A DNA stretch of 64,000 nt from CAVSQX01 sp963730225 (GTDB taxonomy: Bacteria > Planctomycetota > Phycisphaerae > Tepidisphaerales > Tepidisphaeraceae): the NCBI GenBank assembly GCA_963730225.1, contig CAVSQX010000002.1, positions 1,178,001-1,242,000 on the forward strand. The letters are read 5' to 3'. Under the pieces are notes generated by a model. The model did no database searches. It saw only the letters and a program-made list of their open reading frames with translations, and was not told where the DNA came from. Made by a program: the position numbers and the translations under genes. Positions 18,012 to 27,034 of the stretch are shown one piece after another; position 1 is the first letter of the stretch, and every line of letters starts with the position of its first letter.

Positions 18012-19022
18012 CTAATGCAAAAAATACGCCTTCTGCACCGCCAAGGCCGCGTCGCCGATTTGCGTTTCGATTCGCTGCAAATACGCCGGCAATCCCTCGG
18101 ACAGGATTTCGCTCATCTCGGCGTATTCCAACTGCGTGTCCAGCCGGCCCAGAATTCGCTCGGCGTTGTCGATCGTCAACGGATTGATCTCCGCCCGCAA
18201 ACTGCTCATCGCATCGTGGGCCCGGTTCACGGCGTAGCGAACGCTGCGCGGAAAGCCCTTCTCCAGCAGCAAAAAAGCCGCCACCTTCAGCGGGTCCATG
18301 TCGCCGACATTAATTCGCCGATACGCCTCGATGCTACAGCAGCTTCGCAGCACGGCCATCCAGTGAATGTTTCGCAGCGGCGATTCCAGCGTCGCTTCCG
18401 CCTGCCGCAAAATGGCGAATTTGGTGCCGATGATCCGGCAGGTCACGGCGATCCGCTCCAGATATTTTCCGAGCTGCGCGAAGAGCCAGCGCTGATCGTG
18501 GGCCATGGTTTGATCGGTCAGGCCCTGAAACATGTGCGAGCCGGCCATGATCGAGCGAAAAAAATCATCGCTCGATTCGTCGAATCGGGCCGGGGCGTCG
18601 TCGGCGCGGATGGCCAGATAAAGGGTGTTGAGCATTTCCCACATTTCCGAGGAAATCAGCTCCCGAATTCCCCGAGCGTTCTCACGCGCCCGAATCAGGC
18701 AACTGGAAATGCTGTTCGGATTGTCGGTCGAGAATGTCATGTACTGAAGCATCCGCGAGGCCACGGGCCCGTCGCCGGCCAGCGGGCCGATGATGTGAAA
18801 GATCGTCAGCACGCTTTCCCATTGCCGGTCCTGAAGCGCCGGGGCCAGGTCGCCCACGTCCACCAGCAGATTCGAGTTGACCCACAAAATTCGGGCCGCA
18901 TGCTCGGCCCGCTCCACGTAGCGGGCCGTCCAATACATCGAATCGGCGTCGCGCGCGAGCATCGGCCGAGTGGGCTGATTGCGGGAAAGCCTGGCGTCGA
19001 TCGGAAGGGCGATTTGCGACAT
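18012..19022 (-). CDS. Alpha-E domain-containing protein (DUF403)
   Basis: 336 residues, mostly helical. The diagnostic opening MLARDADSMYWTARYVERAEH occurs about 20 residues in, followed by ARILWVNSNLLVDVG. Later LFAQLGKYLERIAVTCRI and FPRSVRYAVNRAHDAM match the alpha-E family. It lies six bases upstream of the transglutaminase and four bases downstream of the ATP-grasp gene, so all three form one operon. Alpha-E proteins accompany circularly permuted ATP-grasp enzymes and are thought to contribute to amide-bond synthesis of small peptides; the product is unknown. Confidence 0.93.
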   Translation of the reverse strand: MSQIALPIDARLSRNQPTRPMLARDADSMYWTARYVERAEHAARILWVNSNLLVDVGDLAPALQDRQWESVLTIFHIIGPLAGDGPVASRMLQYMTFSTDNPNSISSCLIRARENARGIRELISSEMWEMLNTLYLAIRADDAPARFDESSDDFFRSIMAGSHMFQGLTDQTMAHDQRWLFAQLGKYLERIAVTCRIIGTKFAILRQAEATLESPLRNIHWMAVLRSCCSIEAYRRINVGDMDPLKVAAFLLLEKGFPRSVRYAVNRAHDAMSSLRAEINPLTIDNAERILGRLDTQLEYAEMSEILSEGLPAYLQRIETQIGDAALAVQKAYFLH

Positions 19023-19026
19023 CGGT

Positions 19027-20494
19027 TTATCCCTCGGCCGCGTTGACCGCGGCGGTTGCGTCTTCTTCCAGCACCCAGGTATCCTTGCTTCCCCCGCCCT
19101 GGCTGGAGTTGACGACCAAGCTTCCCTTTCTCAGGGCCACGCGCGTCAATCCGCCGGGCATGACGATCACTTTTTCTCCGTAGAGAATGTACGGCCGCAG
19201 ATCGATTCGCCGCCCCTCGAATCGCTGTCCATCGCACAGGCTCGGATGCTGGCTCAATTCGACCACCGGCTGAGCGATGAAATTTCTCGGATCGGCGGCG
19301 ATCTTCTCAGCGAATTTGTCGAGCTCCTCCCTGGCGGCCTGGTGGCCCATCAGCATTCCGTATCCGCCCGATTCGTTCGTGCTCTTCACCACCAGCTTGT
19401 CGAGATTTTCCAGGACGAACTTTCGATCGGCGTCGCGGGCGCAGATGTAAGTCGGCACGTTGGGAAGAATCGGCTCCTGGGCCATATAGAATTTGATCAT
19501 GTCGGGAACGAACGGATAGATCGCCTTGTCGTCGGCGACGCCGGTGCCGACGGCGTTGGCCAGGGCCACATTTCCCAGGCGATACGCATTCATCAGTCCC
19601 GCCACGCCCAAACCCGAATCGGGCCGGAAGCACAGTGGATCAATAAAATCGTCGTCGACGCGGCGATAGATCACATCCACTCGCCGCAGGCCGGCCGTGG
19701 AACGCATGTAGACAAATCCGTTGTCCACCACCAGATCGCGTCCCTCCACCAGTTCCACGCCCATCTGCCGGGCCAGAAAGCTGTGCTCGAAATAGGCGCG
19801 TGTTGTAAATTCCCGGCGTCAAGATCGCGATGGTCGGATTGTCCGCGTGGTGCGGTGCGATCTGCTTGAGGCACTGAAGCAGATTGTGCGGATAATCCTC
19901 GATCGCCCGCACCCGGTAGGCGCTGAACAGCGTCGGAAAAACCCGCTTCATGACCGCTCGGTTCTCCAGAACGTAACTGACCCCGCTGGGCGTTCGGCTG
20001 TTGTCTTCCAGCACGAAATAATCGCCCTGGCGGTCGCGGATCAGATCGGTGCCGCAGATGTGGATGTAAATATTTCGCGGCACGGACAGGTGGAACATTT
20101 CCCGGCGAAACATCTTGGCGCCGTAAATCAGCTCCGGCGGAACGACTTTTTCGCGCAGGATGCGCTGCTGATGATAAACGTCGTGGCAGAACAGATTCAG
20201 CGCCGTGATGCGTTGAACCAGCCCGCGTTCGATTTTTTCCCATTCGTGCTCGGGAATGATTCGGGGCACCAGATCGAAGGGGAAGATTTTTTCGACGCCG
20301 CGCTGGTCGCCGTACACGGTGAAGGTGATGCCCTGATTGCGGAAGTTGACGTCGGCCATCTTCACCCGGCGGGCGAAGGCGTCGGAGCTCATGGCCGACA
20401 ATCGGGCGGCGGCCGGGGCGTAATGCGGGCGCGGAACTCCGGCTTGCGAGAACATCTCGTCGAACAGGCCGTTGACTTGGTAGGAATCGAACAT
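19027..20494 (-). CDS. Circularly permuted ATP-grasp type 2 protein, one apparent frameshift
   Basis: Start chosen at ATG 20494 (MFDSYQVNGLFDEMFSQAG). The first frame carries GITFTVYGDQRGVEKIFPFDLVPRI and DYFVLEDNSRTPSGVSYVLEN, hallmark segments of this family. The frame changes at about 19795-19805 between TPGIYN and YFEHSFLARQMGVEL. The second frame continues with VVKSTNESGGYGMLMG and EGRRIDLRPYILYG. Total about 488 residues. This family is predicted to ligate amino acids or peptides using ATP. First gene of the ATP-grasp/alpha-E/transglutaminase operon, part of the Anbu neighbourhood. Confidence 0.9.
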
Positions 20495-20679
20495 GGGGCG
20501 GATTCCGCGCTGGCTCGTTTCCGCCTCGCCGCCGACGCTGGATTCTACGGACCGGCTCGTCCCCAGCAAGAGAATTTCCGAAAGTCATGCCATTTGACAC
20601 CCGATATACGCTGTGCCACGATGCCCGCCGGCGGTAATTCAATCCGGCCGGTCATTCTTCCAGGAAAGGATCGCGCGTC

Positions 20680-20994
20680 ATGCTGCTGACCAAGCACGAA
20701 AATGAAACGTTTCTGAATCAGACCGTTTACATCAGCGGACAGGCTTTCGTGAAATGCAATTTCATTGCCTGCACCTTGATCCTGCGGGAAACGGTCTACC
20801 ACCTGGAAGGTTGCACATTCGAGCGTTGCAATTGGCACGTGGATTGGGTGCTGATGTGGGGCAGTCCCGAATCGATCCGCGAAATCAAGGCGCTGGTGAC
20901 GCTGATCGAGCAGGCCCAGCAGCAGCAGCTTCCGCCGGAACAACTGGCGGCCGGCGCGGCGCAGGCGAATCGCACCAGTCAAACCACGAAATAA
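20680..20994 (+). CDS. Small hypothetical protein, pentapeptide-like cysteine-rich core
   Basis: 104 residues with a GGAAAGGA ribosome binding site upstream. The first 60 residues show a rough periodicity (QAFVKCNFIACTLIL, then LEGCTFERCNW) resembling one turn of a pentapeptide-type right-handed helix. The C-terminal part is helical (IREIKALVTLIEQAQQQQ) and Gln-rich. No family recognised. It starts about 185 bases from the divergent ATP-grasp gene, and its end is close to the TIGR03790 gene downstream. Confidence 0.7.
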   Translation: MLLTKHENETFLNQTVYISGQAFVKCNFIACTLILRETVYHLEGCTFERCNWHVDWVLMWGSPESIREIKALVTLIEQAQQQQLPPEQLAAGAAQANRTSQTTK

Positions 20995-21050
20995 TCTGCC
21001 CGCACGGCCGGGGGCTGGGAAAAATCGGCGGGGCCGGTAGCATTCTGCGC

Positions 21051-22772
21051 GTGAAATCCAAACGCTCCGATTTATTGGCCGTCGCCCTGGCACTTCTGAT
21101 TTCCCTGAGCCTTGCCCGCAGCGCTGGGGCTCTGGAACCGCAGCAGATCGCGCTGATCGTCAACTCCAATGAGCCCCACGGCCGCGAACTGGCTGAATTC
21201 TACGCCCAGGCTCGGCACATCCCGGACAATCGAATCCTCGAGTTGAATGTGACACCGGGGGACGAGATTTCGTTTTCCGACTATCAGCAGCTGGTGATTC
21301 CGCAGGTGCGCGATTTCCTGCGCGATCCGGAAATCGCAAGAAATGTCCGCTGTCTGGTGACGTTCTACGGCGTGCCCTTGCGGATCGCGGCCAGAATAAA
21401 CAGCCCCGACGATCTCCAGGAGCTGGACAATCTTCGCAAGCAGATCCTCGATGTGATCGGGCGAACGCAAAAGCCCCTGGGCGAACTGGAAACCCTGGCG
21501 CAATCGCTCGATCGAAATTTTCAACCCGGCAAAGGAAGCGAGTACGAGGAGATTCGGCGCCGCACCGATCTGGCCGTGGACAAGATTCGCACCCAGATCG
21601 CTACGATCCCCGACGATCAGCGCCGTCAGGACGTGATCAACCAGCTCTACGGCCTGCTGGGTCAGTTGACTGGAGATATGGCTCGGGCGCAGCGAATGGC
21701 CGACGAATCGTTCGTTCCCACGACTCAGCCCACAAGCCCGTTGGATGTGGAGGCATTTCGCCGTGATTTTCAGGCTGTGCTTCAGTCCGCCGGCGAACTT
21801 GAGCGGCAGCCCAATGACCCTCAAACGCGCCAAAAGCTTCGAGAATTAATCGCGGCTCACCTCGGACTCTTCGGCCAGTATGAATTGCTGCGCGATCAAA
21901 TCGCATTCTTCGGCACGCAGGACACGGCGTCGGCGTTCGACAGCGAATTGGCGCTGGTGCAATGGCCGAATTACCCGTATGTGGGTTGGGTCGAGAATCC
22001 GTTCTTTTACCGGGCCAAGAAACGTCCGCCGGGACCGACCTTTCTGGTAATGCGGCTGGACGCGCCCCGGCCCGAAACGGTCAAGCAGTTGATTTCGGAT
22101 TCGATTGGGACCGAGCAAAATGGGCTCAAAGGGCAGATCGTTTTGGACAGCCGGGGATTGTCGGCGGAGAAAGCCAATACCGAACCGGATCGGGCGATGG
22201 CCATGTGGGACCAGACCATCCGCGATCTGGGTGATCTGGTGCGGCAGCATACGACGATGAAGATTTTGGAGGATGACAAGCCCGAGGTGCTACCGGCCAA
22301 CAGCGCCAACGACGTAGCGCTTTACTGCGGGTGGTACAGCCTGCGAAATTACGTCGACGAGTGCAAATTCGACCCCGGGGCGGTGGGATATCACATCGCC
22401 AGCTTTGAGCTGCTCACCCTGCATTCGCCCAACGAGACCGGCTGGGTGGCCGGGCTGCTCAACCACGGCGTGGCGGCGACGCTGGGCCCGGTCGCCGAGC
22501 CGTACGTCGAGGCGTTTCCACGGCCGGATGACTTCTTTCCGCTGCTGCTCACCGGAAAACTGTGCCTCGCCGATGTGTATTGGGTCACCGTCCCGATGGC
22601 AAGTTGGCGATTATCAGCGATCGGCGATCCGCTCTACAACCCCTATAAAACCAACCCACAACTGAAGATCAGAGACCTGCCCGAACGGCTCAAGCCGATT
22701 TTTCAGCGCACGGGGCGACCACTCAACCCTGAAGTCGGTTTTCATCAAGCTACGGGCTTTGGCGGCCGATAA
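21051..22772 (+). CDS. TIGR03790 family secreted protein
   Basis: 573 residues from GTG 21051 (VKSKRSDLLAVALALLISLSL), which gives a proper signal peptide ending near SAGALEP; the open frame back to 20754 would overlap the previous gene. ALIVNSNEPHGRELAEFYAQ and GVPLRI are typical of the TIGR03790 family, as is the C-terminal block ETGWVAGLLNHGVAATLGPVAEPY and GDPLYNPY. The family is widespread in planctomycetes and some proteobacteria. It is predicted to be exported, with caspase-like fold suggestions in the C-terminal region, but no experimental function is known to me. Confidence 0.82.
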   Translation: MKSKRSDLLAVALALLISLSLARSAGALEPQQIALIVNSNEPHGRELAEFYAQARHIPDNRILELNVTPGDEISFSDYQQLVIPQVRDFLRDPEIARNVRCLVTFYGVPLRIAARINSPDDLQELDNLRKQILDVIGRTQKPLGELETLAQSLDRNFQPGKGSEYEEIRRRTDLAVDKIRTQIATIPDDQRRQDVINQLYGLLGQLTGDMARAQRMADESFVPTTQPTSPLDVEAFRRDFQAVLQSAGELERQPNDPQTRQKLRELIAAHLGLFGQYELLRDQIAFFGTQDTASAFDSELALVQWPNYPYVGWVENPFFYRAKKRPPGPTFLVMRLDAPRPETVKQLISDSIGTEQNGLKGQIVLDSRGLSAEKANTEPDRAMAMWDQTIRDLGDLVRQHTTMKILEDDKPEVLPANSANDVALYCGWYSLRNYVDECKFDPGAVGYHIASFELLTLHSPNETGWVAGLLNHGVAATLGPVAEPYVEAFPRPDDFFPLLLTGKLCLADVYWVTVPMASWRLSAIGDPLYNPYKTNPQLKIRDLPERLKPIFQRTGRPLNPEVGFHQATGFGGR

Positions 22773-22790
22773 GAAAGGCGGAGCCTATCT

Positions 22791-22946
22791 ATGCCCGTTC
22801 AGCTGATCTGCCCCAATCTGCGTTGTCGAAAATTCCTGAGCGTGCCCGATGACGTGCGCGGCAAGCTGGTCAAATGCCAGCATTGCCAGACGAACTTCCG
22901 AGTTCCCGAGGGACGCAAGGTCGAGGCCCAGGCGAAGAAAGGATGA
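22791..22946 (+). CDS. Small zinc-ribbon protein
   Basis: 51 residues, too short for usual cut-offs. ATG 22791 follows AAGGCGGAG. The four-cysteine pattern CPNLRC and CQHCQTNFRVP separated by FLSVPDDVRGKLVK is the MJ0042/zinc-ribbon type often found at the N-terminus of planctomycete kinases and VWA proteins. Here it is free-standing, with a basic tail. It converges on a Ser/Thr kinase gene and may be a detached regulatory ribbon; this is inference. Confidence 0.75.
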   Translation: MPVQLICPNLRCRKFLSVPDDVRGKLVKCQHCQTNFRVPEGRKVEAQAKKG

Positions 22947-22986
22947 AGGATGAATTGAGTTTCCTTCATCCGACATCCATCATTCT

Positions 22987-23862
22987 TCAAAAATTGCTGT
23001 CCGACAATGTGCTGTCCGAAAGTGTCGTCGCGGGATTTGCGGCCCGGGTCAACACATGCTTGGACAATTCCAGCCGCGTGATTACCTGATCCATGTCGGT
23101 CGGCCGTTTTTGAATCTTGGTCGAGATGCATTCCATCACCAGATTCGACAATGCCTGCGGCACGCGCGGATTCAAGTCCTGCGGTGAATCGAACCGGGTA
23201 TCCAGCAGAAAGCTGTTCTCGCCTTTCTTGTTGACGGTGTAGAGCGTGGGGATGTGCTTGCCGGTCAGAGCCCAGTACAGCGTCGCTCCGAGATTGAACA
23301 CATCGGTCTGCACGCTGATCGGCCGGCGAGCCACCTGCTCGGGAGCGATGAAATCTGGCGTACCCTGGATTCGCTCCTTGATGGTGCCGATTCTGACGCT
23401 TTGCCCAAAGTCAATCACCTTCACGTGGCCCTGATCGTCGCGCAGGATGTTGTTCGGCTTGATGTCGCAGTGCGCGTACCCCATCACGTGCATCGCCTTG
23501 AGCCCCTGGGCCGCCTGGATAAATGCGTCGATCACCTCAACCATCGACGGCGGCAGATACACGTCCATCGCCTTGCCGTTAAACAGCTCCATGATGAGGA
23601 AGGCTTCGTTGACCTTCAGCAGCAGGCTTTTGTTGATGATGAGCTTGAACGACCGCCGCAGATTCGGATGCGTAAACTGGCTGCTGACGGCGTATTCGTT
23701 CTCCATCTGCTCGACGAAGCGGATGTCCTTGGGGTCCGTCCGGACGACGTGCTTGAGCGCGAACGTTTGTCGCGTCAGGGGATCCATGACGGCGTAGATC
23801 GTGCTACGCGCACCTTCTCCCAGACGCTCCAAAACATCAAAGTTGAGGAGTTTTTGAACCAT
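22987..23862 (-). CDS. Serine/threonine protein kinase
   Basis: 291 residues. ATG 23862 is preferred because GGAAG lies about six bases upstream; the frame's TTG at 23868 overlaps that site. All key motifs are visible: glycine loop LGEGARSTIYAV, catalytic Lys in FALKHV, HxD loop AHCDIKPNNIL (His-Cys-Asp in place of His-Arg-Asp), DFGQS and APEQVA. There is no transmembrane helix or sensor domain, so it is a short soluble Hanks-type kinase. The non-RD loop suggests activity not controlled by activation-loop phosphorylation. Confidence 0.93.
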   Translation of the reverse strand: MVQKLLNFDVLERLGEGARSTIYAVMDPLTRQTFALKHVVRTDPKDIRFVEQMENEYAVSSQFTHPNLRRSFKLIINKSLLLKVNEAFLIMELFNGKAMDVYLPPSMVEVIDAFIQAAQGLKAMHVMGYAHCDIKPNNILRDDQGHVKVIDFGQSVRIGTIKERIQGTPDFIAPEQVARRPISVQTDVFNLGATLYWALTGKHIPTLYTVNKKGENSFLLDTRFDSPQDLNPRVPQALSNLVMECISTKIQKRPTDMDQVITRLELSKHVLTRAANPATTLSDSTLSDSNF

Positions 23863-24178
23863 GTACAACTTCCACCATCGAGTGACTCAGCTTTCGCGCC
23901 GCCGGTGGCTCACGATGCGTGCCGATCGTTTCACGGTTGATGACGTTATGGATGATTGCAACCGCTGACGATTCGAAGTCACCCTCGAAAAATTATTTAA
24001 TTGTTGGACTTCCGGGGCTTCGGTATCGGCATTGCGGACGATACTTCTCCCCAAAAATCGAACCAACGGACGGCAATAACTGCCGCATCGCCGGTGCTGG
24101 TACAATAGGACATTAGCGCCCCAATAGCAAGAATTTCCCGATGCGCCGCTGGTTAAGTTGGACGCCCGAAAGGCGCGG
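23863..24178. other. Intergenic region, 316 bases, nothing recognised
   Basis: Lies between the 5' end of the kinase gene and the 3' end of the amidase gene. It contains an AT-rich patch (AAAATTATTTAATTG near 23990) that may hold the kinase promoter. I found no convincing open frame, RNA or strong hairpin. Confidence 0.4.
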
Positions 24179-24788
24179 TTACGGCAGAAATTCTCGGCGC
24201 ACGGATTGCAGCGGGAATCGCCGCCCAATTCCAGCCGCAGAGGCGGGAACGTCGACCATCCATATAGCGCCGGCGGAAATTCCCAGGCGCGATTGAAGAC
24301 TCGTCACCAACTGGGCCAAACGCCGCCGCTGCGTCGCGGTGGGGGGGGTTTGATCAAAATCCCCGATCAGGCAGATGCTGATGCAATCGGCATCCATGTG
24401 CGACAGGCCCGCCGGTGGATTGCTGATCGAGGCCTGCCGGCTCCAAAGCTGCGTGACTTGAATCTCCCCGTCCACGCACCCGTCGCCGTTGCCGATGACG
24501 AAATGATCGCTCAAGCCGTGTTCGTTCGCCAAAGATTGTGCATCGCCACCGGCGGTGTGGCTGTGATGAATGTAGATGTATCTCCACCGCCGGGCGTCCG
24601 CGGTAGACGGGTAAACCCCGTCGAGCGAGCCCGTCGAATCCACCGCAAAAAGACTCGTTGCGACTGCCGAAGTCAGCGGTTGCGGCGCCAGCGCCAAAAG
24701 CAACAGGCTGGTGAGCGTCAGAGCCGCCGACCAGACTGGTAAACACGATAACTTTGCGACCGCTTCCCTTTTTCTTCTTCACATCCAT
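24179..24788 (-). CDS. PGRP/N-acetylmuramoyl-L-alanine amidase-like protein, one apparent frameshift
   Basis: Begins MDVKKKKGSGRKVIVF. The frame changes around 24717-24736, then continues LTLTSLLLLALAPQPLTS, giving a membrane anchor or signal peptide. The domain shows YIYIHHSHTAGGDAQSLA (first zinc His) and GLSHMDADCISICLIGDF (second His), like the amidase_2/PGRP fold. The C-terminal third, where a His or Cys ligand is expected, reads WMVDVPASAAGIGRRFPLQSV and shows neither, so activity is uncertain. If active it would cleave the MurNAc-L-Ala bond of peptidoglycan. Confidence 0.72.
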
Positions 24789-24931
24789 GCTCGTCAGACT
24801 GGCCGTCCCTGGCCCGAGGCGATAATACGCAAACAATCGTCAATGTCCACATCATCGGCGAGGCGTTATCGTGGAAGTAAAAAAACGGTTTGAACTTTCG
24901 GCCCCCGATGCGCACCTAGAGAATTACAACA

Positions 24932-25483
24932 ATGGCCGACCAGGCGGATCAGGTCTATTGGCGATTGCTCGTGATTCGCTGCCAGATCGGCGATGAGGCC
25001 GCGTTCGAGGAATTGGTGACCCGATGTCAGTCCAGGCTTCGCGGATTTCTGCACAAGTTGGTGGGCAGCCGGGAAAGCGCCGACGATTTGACCCAGGAAG
25101 TCTGGATGGATGTGTGCCGCGATCTTCCCCGGCTCAGCGATCCGGCGGCGTTTGCGCCGTGGCTGTATCGAATCGCTCACAACCGGGCCTATCGGCTGCT
25201 TCGCCGTCGCCGCGAGCCGACGATGTCGATCGAAGAAACCAACGTGCCGGCCGAGGCGGACGGTCCGCTGGAGTTCACGGCCGAAGATGCCCGCGCCGTC
25301 CACGCCGCTCTGGATCAATTGAAGCCGGAGCATCGCGAAGTGCTCTTGCTGAGGTTCGCCGAGAATATGACCTATGAGCAGATTGCCGCCGTCATCCAAT
25401 GTCAGCTCGGCACGGTCCGATCGCGAATCCACTATGCGAAAGAATCGCTGCGTAAAATTCTCGACAGCGGAGAGCGACGATGA
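24932..25483 (+). CDS. ECF-type RNA polymerase sigma factor
   Basis: 183 residues. Region 2 is clear (DEAAFEELVTRCQSRLRGFL, then ADDLTQEVWMDV and FAPWLYRIAHN). Region 4 has LKPEHREVLLLRF and MTYEQIAAVIQCQLGTVRSR, the helix-turn-helix that reads the -35 element. Sigma region 3 is absent, as in ECF factors. The following gene overlaps by four bases (ATGA), and a third overlaps that one, forming an operon of regulator, membrane protein and secreted protein. Confidence 0.95.
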   Translation: MADQADQVYWRLLVIRCQIGDEAAFEELVTRCQSRLRGFLHKLVGSRESADDLTQEVWMDVCRDLPRLSDPAAFAPWLYRIAHNRAYRLLRRRREPTMSIEETNVPAEADGPLEFTAEDARAVHAALDQLKPEHREVLLLRFAENMTYEQIAAVIQCQLGTVRSRIHYAKESLRKILDSGERR

Positions 25484-25956
25484 CGCAAGATGATTTCCAA
25501 TCAGCGCTGGGAGGTCTGATGTCCGACGATCTGGGGCCGCCGCCCGATCCTCGGCAGATCGCCATCCAGGCGTTTCGGCAGAATCAGTTCCGCACCCGGC
25601 TCTACGCCGGCTTGAGTTTGTTTTTCTGGTTTCTCGGTCTGGCGGGAATGCTGCTGTTGATCTACGGCCTGAACGAATTGGTGATCTTCATCCGCATTGC
25701 CGATTGGAACTCCGCCTCACCACCCCGGCCGGGCACTGGGGAATTGTCCAGGTGGGAAGAACAGATGCTTTGGGGAACCGATCTGATCCACCACAGTATG
25801 CCGTGGCTCGCGGCGTCGGTGGTTTGTCTGATGCTCGCGGCCCTGTTCACCGTGCTGCTCATCTTCTCGTCCCGCCAGACTGCCCTGAAGCGAATCAACA
25901 TCAGCCTGATGCAACTGTCGGAGCAAATCAAGCAAATGAAACCGAGGCAACCATGA
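25480..25956 (+). CDS. Two-helix membrane protein, putative anti-sigma partner
   Basis: 158 residues. A cytoplasmic N-terminus of ~40 residues is followed by two transmembrane helices (LSLFFWFLGLAGMLLLIYGL and WLAASVVCLMLAALFTVLLIF), then a basic amphipathic tail (LKRINISLMQLSEQIKQM). The position directly after an ECF sigma gene with an ATGA overlap suggests an anti-sigma or sensor role. There is no zinc-binding anti-sigma motif (HxxxCxxC), so this is inference from context. Confidence 0.8.
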   Translation: MTQDDFQSALGGLMSDDLGPPPDPRQIAIQAFRQNQFRTRLYAGLSLFFWFLGLAGMLLLIYGLNELVIFIRIADWNSASPPRPGTGELSRWEEQMLWGTDLIHHSMPWLAASVVCLMLAALFTVLLIFSSRQTALKRINISLMQLSEQIKQMKPRQP

Positions 25957-26795
25957 AACCTAATGTCGCATTCTTGATCGTTCTTTTTTCTTTCGTCGCT
26001 ATCCGCGCCATGTCGCAAGACCTGCCCGCAACAACCCAGCCCGCGCGATATGCCAATCCATGGTCCGACGCGCCCAAGGTCTCGCCGTTCCAGGCGATCC
26101 GCTGGAATCAGCAAACGCCCGAGGTGAAAGTCGACAACCGTTGGTGCCAGTGGCTGTCGCTCAACGATGTGCCGACCGATCAGATCGTGAAGTTCGCCCA
26201 GACCGCCGATCCGCGCGATTGGCAAAAAAGAATCGCCGAAGATTTGCCGGGACTATTGGACATGATGGGCCACACTCCTGGCCCGGCCGTGGATTTGCAG
26301 ATCAAGGATCTTCAAACCGGACAAGTGCAGACCCTCCCACAGGTGCCGATGACCGAGGAGAACCGGCGGGCGATTCACCTGGCGCTGATAGGCAAGACCG
26401 CCCAGATGACCGGCCAGGGTTTTCCTCGCCTCTCGCCGTTTCAGGCCGTTCACTGGCAGGGGCAGACGCCGCAGGTGCGCGTCGACGGAACCTGGTACAA
26501 GCTGCTGGCTTTCAACGATCTCTCGGCCGATCAGCTCGTGGCTCTTTGCAAGTCGATGGATAGCGATCGCTGGCAAAAGCGATTCGAGGAGGATTTGATC
26601 GAGGTTCTCCAACGCGGCGGATATCAGCCTGGAACCACGGCGACGCTGAAGGTGCAGGAGCTGACAACCGGCGAGCAGAAAGTGTTGAAAAACGTCCCGA
26701 TGACCGAAGCCAACCGCCGCGCGATCCTGAACGCAGCCCAGCAATCCGATCCAGCTACCCGGCGGCCCGCCACAGCGCCGACGGAGGGGATTTGA
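25953..26795 (+). CDS. Secreted protein made of two copies of a ~95-residue domain
   Basis: 280 residues from ATG 25953, overlapping the previous stop by four bases. A signal peptide (FLIVLFSFVAIRAMSQ) leads into two tandem homologous units. Unit 1 begins SPFQAIRWNQQTPEVKVD and ends VPMTEENRRAI; unit 2 begins SPFQAVHWQGQTPQVRVDG and ends VPMTEANRRAI. Each has a WxxxLxxNDxxxDQ segment, a W-Q-K-R helix and a Lxxxxx-TGxxxTL strand. I recall a similar unit as part of larger planctomycete enzymes, but its function is unknown. Probably a periplasmic sensor or effector of the ECF operon. Confidence 0.83.
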   Translation: MKPNVAFLIVLFSFVAIRAMSQDLPATTQPARYANPWSDAPKVSPFQAIRWNQQTPEVKVDNRWCQWLSLNDVPTDQIVKFAQTADPRDWQKRIAEDLPGLLDMMGHTPGPAVDLQIKDLQTGQVQTLPQVPMTEENRRAIHLALIGKTAQMTGQGFPRLSPFQAVHWQGQTPQVRVDGTWYKLLAFNDLSADQLVALCKSMDSDRWQKRFEEDLIEVLQRGGYQPGTTATLKVQELTTGEQKVLKNVPMTEANRRAILNAAQQSDPATRRPATAPTEGI

Positions 26796-26822
26796 GTTTT
26801 GGCGCTTCTTCGATGCGACAAA

Positions 26823-26925
26823 TGCGACACTCTTAAAAATAGTCTAGCGAACACTAACTCACAAAACGTTGGTTCACGGCCGTTTATGTGAAATGTACTG
26901 AAATGGCGGGAACGGGAGTGTCGCA
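26823..26925. repeat. Short element bounded by a perfect 10-bp inverted repeat
   Basis: TGCGACACTC at 26823-26832 and GAGTGTCGCA at 26916-26925 enclose 83 relatively AT-rich bases in the gap between two genes. The inner sequence has no open frame. It could be a miniature element or a long-loop hairpin; no second copy was noticed in the window. Confidence 0.4.
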
Positions 26926-27034
26926 CTGGACGCCTCGGTGCGTAACGGGAAGAGAATAATTTATACTGTGCTGCGTTTATTTGCCGAGGGTTTGCCCGTC
27001 GGGGCATCATCGTCTGGATAAGAGGGTCAAAGAA

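Noticed and set aside
20754..21050. N-terminal extension of the TIGR03790 frame
   Set aside because: Overlaps the preceding gene and hides the signal peptide; GTG 21051 gives a normal secretory start.
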